The notes under the pieces: model-generated
The model's input: the letters and a program-made list of their open reading frames with translations, nothing else
What the model was told of the DNA's origin: nothing
Databases searched by the model: none
Made by a program: the position numbers and the translations under genes
NCBI GenBank assembly: GCA_025210395.1
Contig: JAOARV010000036.1
Coordinates: 18,127-82,126, forward strand
Length of the DNA stretch: 64,000 nt
DNA from: Marinisporobacter sp.
GTDB lineage: Bacteria; Bacillota; Clostridia; Peptostreptococcales; Thermotaleaceae
Direction of reading: 5' to 3'
In this document: positions 54,322 to 62,978 of the stretch, one piece after another
How positions within the stretch are numbered: position 1 is the first letter of the stretch
Layout of the letters: the number at the start of each line of letters is the position of its first letter

Positions 54322-54906
54322 TTAGCTAGGAAGCTTAATATGTTTCTGAAGTGCCTGCTCAACCTCTTGAGGCTGAATGCCTAAATAGCGTTGTGTCACC
54401 ATTGTGTTACTGTGCTGCATTAAAATCCTGCATAATTCAATGTTATAATTATTAGCATTGTAGACCTGCGTACAGAAGAATTTTCTCATACTGTGCGTTC
54501 CAATGCCCTCTAATCCCAGATAATCAGCTGCCATCTTCAAATGCTTTTGGACTACTCTTATTCCTATAGGAAATAGTCGTTGAGTTGGTTTAATTCCTCT
54601 TTCTAAGGCATATGATTGGATGTAAGTATATATTTCATGAGGAACAGTGAACTCTCTCTTTTTTCCAGTTTTCTGTTCTACAATATCAAGCCTATACCTT
54701 GAACCATCTCTAATTATATCTGATAATTTTAAGTTGATGGTGTCCGACACCCTGAGACCTAAGTTACCTTGCAAAACTAAGGCTGTTGCTATACGTTCAT
54801 TTCCTTTGACAGATACATTATCTTTTGTTACAAATCCCGCTCTAATAGTTTTTATTATTAGAGAATATTCATCTTCTGTCAATGCTCTTGTTTTCTTATT
54901 AGCCAT
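54322..54906 (-). CDS. small tyrosine recombinase, catalytic domain only (module gene D2)
   Basis: 194 aa, the same length as D1 and homologous throughout. Catalytic set: LGLRVSD (Arg), EQKTGKKRE (Lys), HSMR (HxxR), MQHSNTMVTQ (His) and RYLG (Tyr). All intact. The N-terminal core-binding domain is missing, so it may need a partner for DNA recognition, perhaps C2. ATG at 54906 is 8 nt after GAGGAGG; an ATG 6 nt earlier is too close to the site. Confidence 0.85.
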   Translation of the reverse strand: MANKKTRALTEDEYSLIIKTIRAGFVTKDNVSVKGNERIATALVLQGNLGLRVSDTINLKLSDIIRDGSRYRLDIVEQKTGKKREFTVPHEIYTYIQSYALERGIKPTQRLFPIGIRVVQKHLKMAADYLGLEGIGTHSMRKFFCTQVYNANNYNIELCRILMQHSNTMVTQRYLGIQPQEVEQALQKHIKLPS

Positions 54907-55069
54907 CTTCATTTCCTCCTCTCTGTCAATGAATTTTCTTTTAAAATGCTTATTTATCTATTTATAAAATGCATAATTTCATACCCTTAATTTTTTTATC
55001 TGCTTATAATCCCATCGTGCATTTTTTGTATATTTTATGAACTTGGTTTTTCCTAGCTTTTTAATAGAT

Positions 55070-55612
55070 TTATTCCTGCTTGTCAACCTCTTTCAAGGCT
55101 CTATACAGAGTAGATGATGATATCCCACACATTTCAGTAATTTCTTCTGTTGAAAAAATTCGTGCTTTATATAACCTTATAGCCTTTTCAACTTCTTTTC
55201 TAGGTCTTCCAACTTTTCCATTTTCTTTAGCTTTGTTATATCCTTGTTGTCTTCTTTTCTCAAGGTAATGAGTGTTAATCTTTGCAAATCCTTTCATAGA
55301 AGTATAATACTCATCCCCATTCAAAAATCGCTCTTCTATACTACACAATATTACTGATTTTTCTTGTAACTCTTCTAATACTCCTAACAATTCTTTTGCT
55401 TCATCTGATAAGTCAACTACTGAACGTATAATTAATCTACTATTCTGCTCAATTGTATCTAATAGCTTGTTTAATTCTGTTTTTTGGTTTTCTATATCTA
55501 CAAAAATATCCCTCTCATCCAATTCTAAGTCCCTAATTAAGCTAAAGAGTTTGCTGTTATCTCTTATATGCTCATTAGACGTATTTTCAACGAAGTAACT
55601 ATAATTTTTCAC
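55070..55612 (-). CDS. serine-recombinase-like protein, catalytic residues absent (module gene C2)
   Basis: A 180 aa homologue of C1. The resolvase-like fold (DIFVDIENQKTELNKLLDTIEQNSRLIIRS) lacks the catalytic Ser (YSYFV for YARVS) and the LDRLGRS arginines (SVVDLSD). A basic linker GKVGRPRK and a Hin-like HTH (FSTEEITEMCGISSSTLYRAL) end the protein. GTG at 55612 follows GAGGTG by 6 nt. Predicted DNA-binding regulator or architectural partner of D2. Confidence 0.75.
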   Translation of the reverse strand: MKNYSYFVENTSNEHIRDNSKLFSLIRDLELDERDIFVDIENQKTELNKLLDTIEQNSRLIIRSVVDLSDEAKELLGVLEELQEKSVILCSIEERFLNGDEYYTSMKGFAKINTHYLEKRRQQGYNKAKENGKVGRPRKEVEKAIRLYKARIFSTEEITEMCGISSSTLYRALKEVDKQE

Positions 55613-55621
55613 TTTTTTCAC

Positions 55622-55871
55622 CTCTTTTTTCCCATAATCTCTTGAGATTATGATAGAAACAATATCTCTAGTTGTTATAATAATCCTGTAAGCTCTTTCC
55701 CAAAATTACTTTTAACATCCTTTTTTTCAAAACTTACTATCAGTACTGGTGGTTTGAGAAAAAAGAAAAATAAAAATAATTTTGGGAAGATTATCAAAAT
55801 CTTAATTTTGTGAACCCATAAATTTCTGAGATTATGACTTTCCCAAAATCTCTATTTTTCTCTCGACCTTC
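55622..55871. repeat. repeat cluster between B2 and C2
   Basis: The inverted repeat TTCCCAAAATTA (55697-55708) / TAATTTTGGGAA (55777-55788) spans 68 bp, with a third TTCCCAAAAT word at about 55843. Dyads ATAATCTC/GAGATTAT (about 55635) and TGAGATTATGA (about 55831) also occur. The position and plan equal those in element 1. Confidence 0.65.
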
Positions 55872-56171
55872 TTAACAACTGAAAACTCTTACTATCCTTA
55901 TATCACTGACACAAATTTCTACTTCTGTCCCTGTTAGTTCATTGAAAACTAACAAAATATCATCTGGTGTTCTAGCTAGTAGCTTAAAATCCTTGTATGA
56001 AGCCTCTATTACTGTCTTATCAAGTAATTCGATTACCAAAATAAATTTTTTCAATAGCAATGTTAACATCCTTTTTGTCACTTTACTATCATTTGTCATT
56101 ACTGCGAAATCTGTACCTCCTAGCCCTCTAATTTTGTTTCCTTGTGTATTGTTAATTATCTGTTTTTGCAT
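55872..56171 (-). CDS. conserved module protein B2 (unknown)
   Basis: A 99 aa homologue of B1, sharing MQKQIIN, KVTKRMLTLLLKKF, ASYKDFKLLARTPDD and VFNELTG. RBS AGAGGGGGAA. No recognised domain. Its conservation beside A, C and D in both elements implies a role in the module. Confidence 0.75.
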   Translation of the reverse strand: MQKQIINNTQGNKIRGLGGTDFAVMTNDSKVTKRMLTLLLKKFILVIELLDKTVIEASYKDFKLLARTPDDILLVFNELTGTEVEICVSDIRIVRVFSC

Positions 56172-56223
56172 TTGCTGTTCCCCCTCTTTCTTTGATGGTA
56201 GTAGGGCAAAATGCCCTACTTAT

Positions 56224-56625
56224 CTAAAATGCTAATTCTTCCTCGTCTTCCCAGTCTTCTTCTTCATCATCTTCTTCATCATCTTCTTCATTGAGTTCAT
56301 TGAAATGTTTCAGCAGTTGCTCGTCATTCTCTGTAAACTTTTGCTCTATCATATCACCGATAAGCTCTTGCAACGAGTTGATATCTTCATCTTCAACAAT
56401 ACCAAGCACATCTCTATATTTCTTTTCTTCAGCACTATTATCTATCAATGTTGATAATACTAGCTGTGCTCCTTTTGCTTGAACCTCCTCTAAGGAAATA
56501 CTAATGCCTCCCCCAAATCTGTGATTAAGCATATGCATTATGAGTGCTGCTAACGGTTGATTTAACGGTATTTTGACCCTTGCCTGTGGTATATGATGAA
56601 ACGGTTTTTGATTTTGTTGAAACAT
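56224..56625 (-). CDS. conserved module protein A2 with SSB-like acidic tail (unknown)
   Basis: A 133 aa homologue of A1. Same start MFQQNQKPFH and same end DWEDEEELAF after a longer acidic run (about 20 acidic residues). ATG at 56625 is the first start in the conserved part; upstream the frame is open to a TGA at 56719-56721 but has no ATG. AAAAGGAT lies 11-13 nt before the ATG. Confidence 0.7.
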   Translation of the reverse strand: MFQQNQKPFHHIPQARVKIPLNQPLAALIMHMLNHRFGGGISISLEEVQAKGAQLVLSTLIDNSAEEKKYRDVLGIVEDEDINSLQELIGDMIEQKFTENDEQLLKHFNELNEEDDEEDDEEEDWEDEEELAF

Positions 56626-56722
56626 TTTTTTCACATCCTTTTCCTTATTATCAATTAATATACTTTCAACTGTAGTCGATATATGTGAATAAAAACGAAT
56701 TTTTGCTCCCTTTTTATGTCAT

Positions 56723-56750
56723 ATGTGCCCATCCATAAAACCGATAATTC
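56723..56750. repeat. junction repeat, copy E (uninterrupted site)
   Basis: ATGTGCCCATCC runs directly into ATAAAACCGAT. The left half resembles the left of copy C and the right half resembles the right of copy D, as expected for an empty integration site. Confidence 0.5.
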
Positions 56751-57430
56751 CTTTTACTTCATACCCCTAGGTTATCTTTTTCTCGTGTATTTTCCATTTT
56801 CTTTCTTTGTTTTGTTAAACCTATGTATGCGAAACACATTCAATTGATTTACTCCACTTTGTCACCTTTTTTTCTTTTTTCTTCTCTTCTTATCTTTTTT
56901 TATTTTATATCTCGTTGTTTATGTCCATTTTTTATTTCATCTGTAAATCCTTTTGTTTAACTGTCCATTTCTCATTACCACTACTGCATTATTTTGATTT
57001 ATATTTTTGATAATTTCCATATAATATTGCATCTTTTAAAGTACCAACATTTTCATTTTCTTATTTACCCCTTAAATTCATATTGTCCTGATCTGTTCAT
57101 TTTGGTTATTTAGGAACTAGGGAAGAAATAAGTTATTGCTTTAACTATTGTTGTGTAAGCAAAAAAATAAGAGCCTAAGCTCTAAAAATGAAAATAAGAG
57201 TTATTGCATCTTTTTTTGTAAAATTCCATTGTCTCCTTATTACATCTGTATTTTCATATTACATTAAATTCTCTCCTTATTAATCACTTTAAAACACCTA
57301 CCACCTCTACATATTTTATCCTTACTAATAAGAAATTTTTAAGCTTATTGTTTCCTTAATATTTTTCGATTAATATTTGCCCATATATTTTTTCTTAAAC
57401 ATAGATAAGATTGATTTATCTAAAAATACC
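56751..57430. other. element 2 leader region
   Basis: 680 bp non-coding upstream of A2. It shares ordered words with 45430-45900 (see there), including a hairpin GAGCCTAAGCTC at about 57171-57182, then a G-poor tract. No gene or known RNA family recognised. Confidence 0.5.
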
Positions 57431-57441
57431 ATTATAAAAAC

Positions 57442-57469
57442 ACAATCTAGCTTCTAATAGCTAGATTGT
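57442..57469 (-). terminator. terminator of the surface-protein genes
   Basis: The perfect 11-bp stem ACAATCTAGCT / AGCTAGATTGT followed on the minus strand by GTTTTT, 11 bp past the stop. Confidence 0.85.
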
Positions 57470-57480
57470 ATTGTCTTACA

Positions 57481-59310
57481 TTATTTACTTTTAACAGTAT
57501 CTATAGCAGATGCATCAATACTAACAAATTTACACAGATATGCATTAGCATAGGCTTGTGTACTTGAACCATTGAATCCTTTAAAAGTATGCTTTATATC
57601 TATCCTATTATCATTAGCATCCAGAAGATAGTCAATACATCTTATAAATTCTTCATCTAAATATACATTAGGATTTAATATCTCAATATACTTTGCATGT
57701 TCCAATTTACTAAAAGCATTTTTTCCGATATAAATTACACTTTTAGGTATTGTCACTGATTTTAAATTTCTGAACTTACCAAAAGTACCTGCCTCTATAA
57801 TACGAACTGTATCAGGTATTTCAATACTTGTTATACCCTCTTTATTTTTAACTCCATCAAACATATCAGGTCTTATAATTGGTATTCCCTTAGGTACTAT
57901 TAATTTACCACGTTTCTTATCAACTGTAATATTAGTTACGTTCTGTTTTAGAATATCTGCGACTTTACAATCCAGATATGATTTATATTCTTTAGACTTC
58001 TCTACCTTTGAACGTCCTAATGATGAAAAAGGAATCTTATAATGTTTTGCTTGTTCCTCTAAAATACCACCTGCATATCCTAATAAAGTAATTGTTTTAC
58101 TTTCATCATGTTTAAAAACATATGGAAAACTACATGAACCAGATAAATTAGTATTTGGGTTAAGTGCAACTATTTTTTTTACCTTTGTATTGTCAAATGC
58201 CCCCGCGGATACATCCTCTAAATTTGGAGGTAACGTAATCTCTGTTGCCTTTAAACCTCCACTATAAGAGCTCTTAACTGCAAATGCATGAGAGCCAATA
58301 TACTTTAAGCTATTGGGAAATTTAATATTTTCTAATGGAACTCCATAAAATGCACCATCACTTATAACTTCTAATCCTTCTGGTAATATAACTTGCTTTA
58401 AATTACTATTGATAAATGCAGAATCTGCTATTGCAACTACCCCGTTTGGTACTGTATAGGAATTTTTATTACTATCTACAGGATATTTAATAAGAACATT
58501 TCCTTTTTTATTAAATAGAACGCCATCTATGGATTTATAGTATTTATTGTTACTATCTACATTTATCGCCTTATATCCATTGGAAATATCATTGATATGT
58601 GTCAAGCTTGCTGGAATATTAAGTACATCTTGTTCACCACATTGGTCAATAAAGCCACCTGCATATACTAGATTACTTGGAAGTTTACAAGAATTTAGCT
58701 TTTTACAGTTATTAAAAGGATTACCTAGATAATTAATACTATCCGGTAATTTAATGTTGGTTAAACCTTTTGCAGAATTAAACAATTGACCAAATGCTGA
58801 ATCCTCTACCCTTAACGTTCCATTAGGGACTACATAATCAAAAGATTCTTTAATTGGAGGATGCCATATTAAAGATTTAGTAGTCTTATTAAATAATACT
58901 CCATCTATTGTTGCATATACAGGATTATTAGGGGATACAATTATGTTCTTTAAGCAATCAGCTTGTCTAAACGCATCTTTAGATAGCAATTGTAATCCTG
59001 ATCCTATTGTAATAGTTTCAATTCTTGACTGATTGAATACATTTTTCTCTATCCTTATAACTGAATCAGGGATTGTTACAGTCTTTGCTGTATGATTTAA
59101 CATAAAAGCTTCGCTTTTAATTACTTTCACATTACTTGGTATGACAATATCTGTTGCAGTTCCATTATAGCTCCATAACTCACCATCATGTACATTAAAT
59201 TCTCTTTTTGCTGCAAAAGCATGACCTCCAAATACTTGTGTCACAAATACAACCAATAATAAAATATAAATGTACTTCATGAATTTTCCTTGTACTATTT
59301 TTATACCCAT
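57481..59310 (-). CDS. secreted BspA-like leucine-rich-repeat protein
   Basis: A 609 aa protein with a signal peptide (KYIYILLLVVFVTQVFGGHAFA). LRR_5/BspA repeats follow: VTIPDSVIRIEKNVF, IKLPDSINYLGNPF, VILPEGLEVISDGAF, IEIPDTVRIIEAGTF and VTIPKSVIYIGKNAF, interspersed with D-G-V-L-F-N-K modules. No LPxTG or SLH anchor is visible. Surface or secreted binding protein. ATG at 59310 has AAGGAAGGGTG upstream; the longer frame (59376) overlaps the previous gene. Confidence 0.8.
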   Translation of the reverse strand: MGIKIVQGKFMKYIYILLLVVFVTQVFGGHAFAAKREFNVHDGELWSYNGTATDIVIPSNVKVIKSEAFMLNHTAKTVTIPDSVIRIEKNVFNQSRIETITIGSGLQLLSKDAFRQADCLKNIIVSPNNPVYATIDGVLFNKTTKSLIWHPPIKESFDYVVPNGTLRVEDSAFGQLFNSAKGLTNIKLPDSINYLGNPFNNCKKLNSCKLPSNLVYAGGFIDQCGEQDVLNIPASLTHINDISNGYKAINVDSNNKYYKSIDGVLFNKKGNVLIKYPVDSNKNSYTVPNGVVAIADSAFINSNLKQVILPEGLEVISDGAFYGVPLENIKFPNSLKYIGSHAFAVKSSYSGGLKATEITLPPNLEDVSAGAFDNTKVKKIVALNPNTNLSGSCSFPYVFKHDESKTITLLGYAGGILEEQAKHYKIPFSSLGRSKVEKSKEYKSYLDCKVADILKQNVTNITVDKKRGKLIVPKGIPIIRPDMFDGVKNKEGITSIEIPDTVRIIEAGTFGKFRNLKSVTIPKSVIYIGKNAFSKLEHAKYIEILNPNVYLDEEFIRCIDYLLDANDNRIDIKHTFKGFNGSSTQAYANAYLCKFVSIDASAIDTVKSK

Positions 59311-59350
59311 ATGTTCACCCTTCCTTTGTTTATAAGAACTATTTTTAAGA

Positions 59351-60841
59351 TTATTCATATGATATTGTTGTATCAATTCCTACTGTATTGGTTACACCGT
59401 CCCATGTTACCCCAATATCAAAGGCACTTGCTACATCTCTTAAATTAAAATAGTTATTTCCATTTATATTATAGGCAATTAATTTTATTTCTTTTCCGTC
59501 TTTATAGATTATTGAAGTATTAAGCTTTCCAGTTTTATTTTGACCATCACCCTTGCTTAACTCTCCACCTGTTATTGTATATGGTTTATGTGATACTAAA
59601 TTAATAGCTTTCTTTTCACCATCCCATGTTACTTCAAACTGTTTTTCTGTTCCATTTACTACTTTTGCTAAATCTCTTAATTTAAAACAATTGTTCCCAT
59701 CTATGTTATAAGCATCCAAGCTTACTATTTTTCCATTTACTTTTACATTCGCATTAGATGGTACTGCTGTTACCATATCTACCTGTGAATCTTTTGGTAT
59801 CTCTACATTTTTTCCATCTGTAACTGTAATAAATAACTCTTCGTCAGTACCAGCACCCTCCGTTGTAGATGTAATGTAATAATTTCCCGGTTCAGTTAAT
59901 GTAACCCTGCATCCCGGTAAATATATAGGGATATCAACTTTATATTTTTCAAGTTCTGATGCATCAATAATTTTTTCAACATATATGGGATATCCCGATG
60001 TATCCTTTTTCCCCAATTCATCAGGTACAGATATACTGACCTTTCCCTCTTTAAGTATGGATTTATCTTGGTCATAGTTATATGTATCTTCATTGGTTTT
60101 CGTTAGCTTATATGCATTAAATATAGCTTTACTACTATTGATTAACGTAATCGTTGTTGGTGATTCTACTACTAAGGTTTCGTACATTTGACCACCAATT
60201 TCTTTCTCCCCTAATTGCTCTATCACATTCGATACTGAATAATTTTTTACTTCTACTAAAGTGGAATTATTCAGTGTCCTATTTTCTTCTTTTACTTGCT
60301 TATTCTCTTGCACCTTAATATACATTTGAACACCTTTGTCTTCATCTACACCTGAATATACAATATAATATTCTCCTGATTCCATCAATTTCATGTTAGT
60401 TCCAATACCATAGCAGATTTCGCCCGTTTCTTCATCTTTACTTACTACATTAACTTTTGATGGTTGTATCGGATTATTATAATCAATACTATAACCATCT
60501 TTATTTTTTATTAACTTGTATCCTTGAAATGATGCAAAACCATCTTTATTTACAGTTATTTCAGCAGAATTCTCAACTACAAATGCACCATCTAGCATTT
60601 CTCCTACAATGCCTGAATAGTACTGTTCATCTTTTATTTTGTTTCCATATTCCTTGGTTGATAATGTTGTTACTATATTGTTAACCTTAAGTTTTAATAT
60701 ATCATTATCATATTCATTTCCTTCGGGTTTACTTCCGTTAACTATTTGACTGGTTGTTGTATTGGCATATGCATTAGTTGATATTAACAATACCATCATA
60801 CCTATTAAAATCATTAAGTTTAATTTTTTATTTTTTTTCAT
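59351..60841 (-). CDS. secreted stalk-domain (copper amine oxidase N-like) protein
   Basis: A 496 aa protein with a signal peptide (KKLNLMILIGMMVLLISTNAYA). The C-terminal region holds two related units, AYNIDGNNCFKLRDLAKVVNG and AYNINGNNYFNLRDVASAFD, the stalk-domain (CuAO_N1-like) signature. The N-terminal two thirds are beta-rich repeats around VENSAEITVN and VVESPTTITL. No catalytic domain is seen. ATG at 60841 follows AGGAG by 10 nt. Transcribed with the LRR gene (40 bp gap). Confidence 0.75.
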   Translation of the reverse strand: MKKNKKLNLMILIGMMVLLISTNAYANTTTSQIVNGSKPEGNEYDNDILKLKVNNIVTTLSTKEYGNKIKDEQYYSGIVGEMLDGAFVVENSAEITVNKDGFASFQGYKLIKNKDGYSIDYNNPIQPSKVNVVSKDEETGEICYGIGTNMKLMESGEYYIVYSGVDEDKGVQMYIKVQENKQVKEENRTLNNSTLVEVKNYSVSNVIEQLGEKEIGGQMYETLVVESPTTITLINSSKAIFNAYKLTKTNEDTYNYDQDKSILKEGKVSISVPDELGKKDTSGYPIYVEKIIDASELEKYKVDIPIYLPGCRVTLTEPGNYYITSTTEGAGTDEELFITVTDGKNVEIPKDSQVDMVTAVPSNANVKVNGKIVSLDAYNIDGNNCFKLRDLAKVVNGTEKQFEVTWDGEKKAINLVSHKPYTITGGELSKGDGQNKTGKLNTSIIYKDGKEIKLIAYNINGNNYFNLRDVASAFDIGVTWDGVTNTVGIDTTISYE

Positions 60842-61173
60842 ATGTATCAATCTCCTAACTATAATTTTACATTCCTTGTTTTATGTTCTAGTAATACGCC
60901 CCGCTCTACTCTTTTACTACACCACTATTAACTGCAAAAATTCATATCCTTGACGCTACAAACTTATTCCATCTAATCTACTCAAAACTTCTTTTTAATT
61001 TTCATACTATACAACACCTTTCTTCTATAAAATTAATATATTTTTTCTAAATGATAATAATATAAATAACTACTCGATTAACTATTATTATTCATATAGT
61101 AATATATATGGTAATTATATCAAATAACATTTTACCTATCAACCCTCTAGACTTTTATATAGAGGTGATAATG
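60842..61173. other. intergenic divergent promoter region
   Basis: 332 bp AT-rich DNA between the stalk-domain gene and the XRE gene. No gene or clear repeat; RBS GAGGTG of the XRE gene is at 61162-61167. Confidence 0.4.
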
Positions 61174-61404
61174 ATGCAAGACGAATTTAAAGATAATTAT
61201 TTGAAAATTGGACTTAAAGTATCCTACTATAGAAAACTTAAAGGCTTAACACAGGAAAAATTAGCAGATAAAATGTCTGTTGCAACATCTTTCATTGGTC
61301 AGATAGAAGCACCAAATATACATAAACCAATATCACTTGACACTCTTTTCAGAATAGCTAAAGCCTTAGAAGTTCCACCCCATAAGTTTTTAGATTTTGA
61401 ATAA
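61174..61404 (+). CDS. XRE-family HTH regulator
   Basis: A 76 aa single-domain Cro/C1-type regulator: IGLKVSYYRKLKGLTQEKLADKMSVATSFIGQIEA and TLFRIAKALEVPPHKFLDFE. ATG at 61174 is 6 nt after GAGGTG. Possibly controls adjacent accessory genes. Confidence 0.85.
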   Translation: MQDEFKDNYLKIGLKVSYYRKLKGLTQEKLADKMSVATSFIGQIEAPNIHKPISLDTLFRIAKALEVPPHKFLDFE

Positions 61405-61449
61405 AAAATACCACTTTATTAATATCTTCCATTAATAAAGTGGTATTTT
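61405..61449. terminator. bidirectional terminator
   Basis: A perfect 19-bp stem (61405-61423 with 61431-61449) between convergent genes, with A and T flanks. Confidence 0.9.
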
Positions 61450-61713
61450 CTATTTGTATATTTCTGCTACTAATCTTCCTCCTAATTTACATCCATTAGC
61501 AAAACAAGTAGCCATATCAAAAGATTGAATATTTAGTTTTGTTTCTAATAACTGCTGAAAAATATACTTTTGCTCATTATTCAACATATCCTGTAATTGA
61601 TTTTTCAATCTCTCTGCTTTTTCTTCTAGTTCCCTATACTCTATGTAGTTAGGTCTAATATTGTCTTCACTTGGAAACATCCCATTATGATATAATTCCT
61701 CTAAAAAATCCAT
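61450..61713 (-). CDS. DUF6809-like small protein
   Basis: An 87 aa helical protein starting MDFLEELYHNGMFPSEDNI and ending GCKLGGRLVAEIYK. I recognise the pattern as the DUF6809 group of small Firmicute accessory proteins; the function is unknown. The ATG at 61713 is the better start (GGTGGTGATAGG); the frame is open to 61746. Confidence 0.6.
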   Translation of the reverse strand: MDFLEELYHNGMFPSEDNIRPNYIEYRELEEKAERLKNQLQDMLNNEQKYIFQQLLETKLNIQSFDMATCFANGCKLGGRLVAEIYK

Positions 61714-61788
61714 CCTATCACCACCAAAGATTTTTATTTTGGTCACATCATAACGCTTCAGTGGGTGTTCGTCAATAGGATTCTATTC

Positions 61789-61846
61789 ATGTGTTCCTTT
61801 AAGAAAATTCACAAAACCTCATTTTAATTTTTCCTATATAAAACAA
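61789..61846. repeat. dispersed junction repeat, copy A
   Basis: ATGTGTTCC at the left, core AATTCACAAAACCTC (61807-61821), tail with TTAATTTTTCC and AAAACAA. Matches copies B and C over about 58 bp by eye. It lies between the DUF6809 gene and the methyltransferase stop. Confidence 0.6.
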
Positions 61847-61892
61847 TTTTATGTTTCAACAACTTTGTTTCCCCACCATATTTAAAATAGCG

Positions 61893-62711
61893 CTATACTT
61901 CATTTCCCCAAGCATCCCAGCCTTCTGTTTTTTCTCTTGCAAAAAGTTCTATACGAGGTAAATCACCACATAGCTCAACTATTTTATCTCTTACTACAGC
62001 AGGTTTTTTTGAGTGTTTTTCTATCTTGGATATTACTACACTATGTACTGATTTAGAAAACCTTTGTGGTTTCCCTTTTGTTGCAAGTAAACAAATTTCA
62101 GAGTTTGAACGTGTCCAAAAACCTAAACCCCAAAATAAAGAATCTGATTTTTTGTTCTTTTTAACCCAATTAAAACCAATTGTCTTATAGGTAAAACCCC
62201 ATTTTTCTATTGTTTCTATCCCTTTATCCAGCAAAGGAAATGTAACCCATAAAAATAATATACAATCAGTAGCTGCTATATTTTCTACAGGTAAGTCATG
62301 TATATCTTCTATTGACATACAGTTATAGTGTTTATCTGCTGATTTGTCCAAACCTTTATCTGAATAACTTTTAAATTTCCACGGTGGGTCTGCATATATA
62401 ATACTATACTTTTTTTTAGGTAAAGGTTTAAATTTATCAGTTTTAATATTTTTAATTATCTTATACACATATTTGACACTACAACCTAATTCCTCTGCTA
62501 TTTCAATTGGTTTCTTACCTTTATCATGCAACTGTCTTATATTATGCTTTTTATATTTTTTTATCTTTGGTGTATAACCAGTTTTCCTTACATAATCACT
62601 TCTTACTTTATATATGTAAGTTATTGTTGCATCTTCTACTTTCTCTTTTGTTTCTTCTGCTGTTAATCCGTCTTTTAAGTATGATATAATCTGCTTCCTT
62701 TTGCTAGTCAA
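61893..62711 (-). CDS. MT-A70 family adenine DNA methyltransferase with N-terminal HTH
   Basis: A 272 aa protein. The N-terminal 90 residues hold two HTH-like segments (IRQLHDKGKKPIEIAEELGCSVKYVYKIIKN is the second). The MT-A70 domain follows: YADPPWKFKSYSDKG (catalytic DPPW about 110), LFLWVTFPLL, WTRSNSEICLLATKGKP and RIELFAREKTEGWDAWGNE. It would methylate adenine N6 in DNA. The TTG start follows AGGTG. Orphan enzyme between two junction repeats. Confidence 0.85.
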   Translation of the reverse strand: MTSKRKQIISYLKDGLTAEETKEKVEDATITYIYKVRSDYVRKTGYTPKIKKYKKHNIRQLHDKGKKPIEIAEELGCSVKYVYKIIKNIKTDKFKPLPKKKYSIIYADPPWKFKSYSDKGLDKSADKHYNCMSIEDIHDLPVENIAATDCILFLWVTFPLLDKGIETIEKWGFTYKTIGFNWVKKNKKSDSLFWGLGFWTRSNSEICLLATKGKPQRFSKSVHSVVISKIEKHSKKPAVVRDKIVELCGDLPRIELFAREKTEGWDAWGNEV

Positions 62712-62904
62712 AGCACCTACCCCTCTTTTCTACTATTCTAACCATATTTCCCCACTAATCTAACCTTCTTGAATTATAACATGATTTATAACAAAATCAG
62801 ATTTTATATTATTTTTAAAAAATACAAAATATACTATAACCTGCTATCACTTTTAAGATATTCAACTCTTTTTTATTGTAAAATCAATATCTTTTTATTT
62901 CAAC

Positions 62905-62948
62905 AAAAAACAAGTGGAAATTTTTAAACTTATAAACTTTCCACTTGT
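62905..62948 (-). terminator. terminator of the hsdR-like gene
   Basis: The perfect 11-bp stem ACAAGTGGAAA / TTTCCACTTGT, followed on the minus strand by a T6 run. Confidence 0.8.
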
Positions 62949-62978
62949 TAATATCAATATTTACATTTTTTATTTCCA

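Larger units (their letters stand above)
54249..57420 (-). mobile_element. element 2: compact four-gene recombination module without cargo
   Basis: D2, C2, B2 and A2 repeat the layout of element 1 with the same gene order, similar lengths and a leader (about 56.75-57.4 kb) directly upstream of A2. The region near 56737, CCATAAAACCGAT, looks like the uninterrupted version of the site split by cargo in element 1. Edges are set at the terminator past D2 and where leader similarity ends. Confidence 0.65.
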
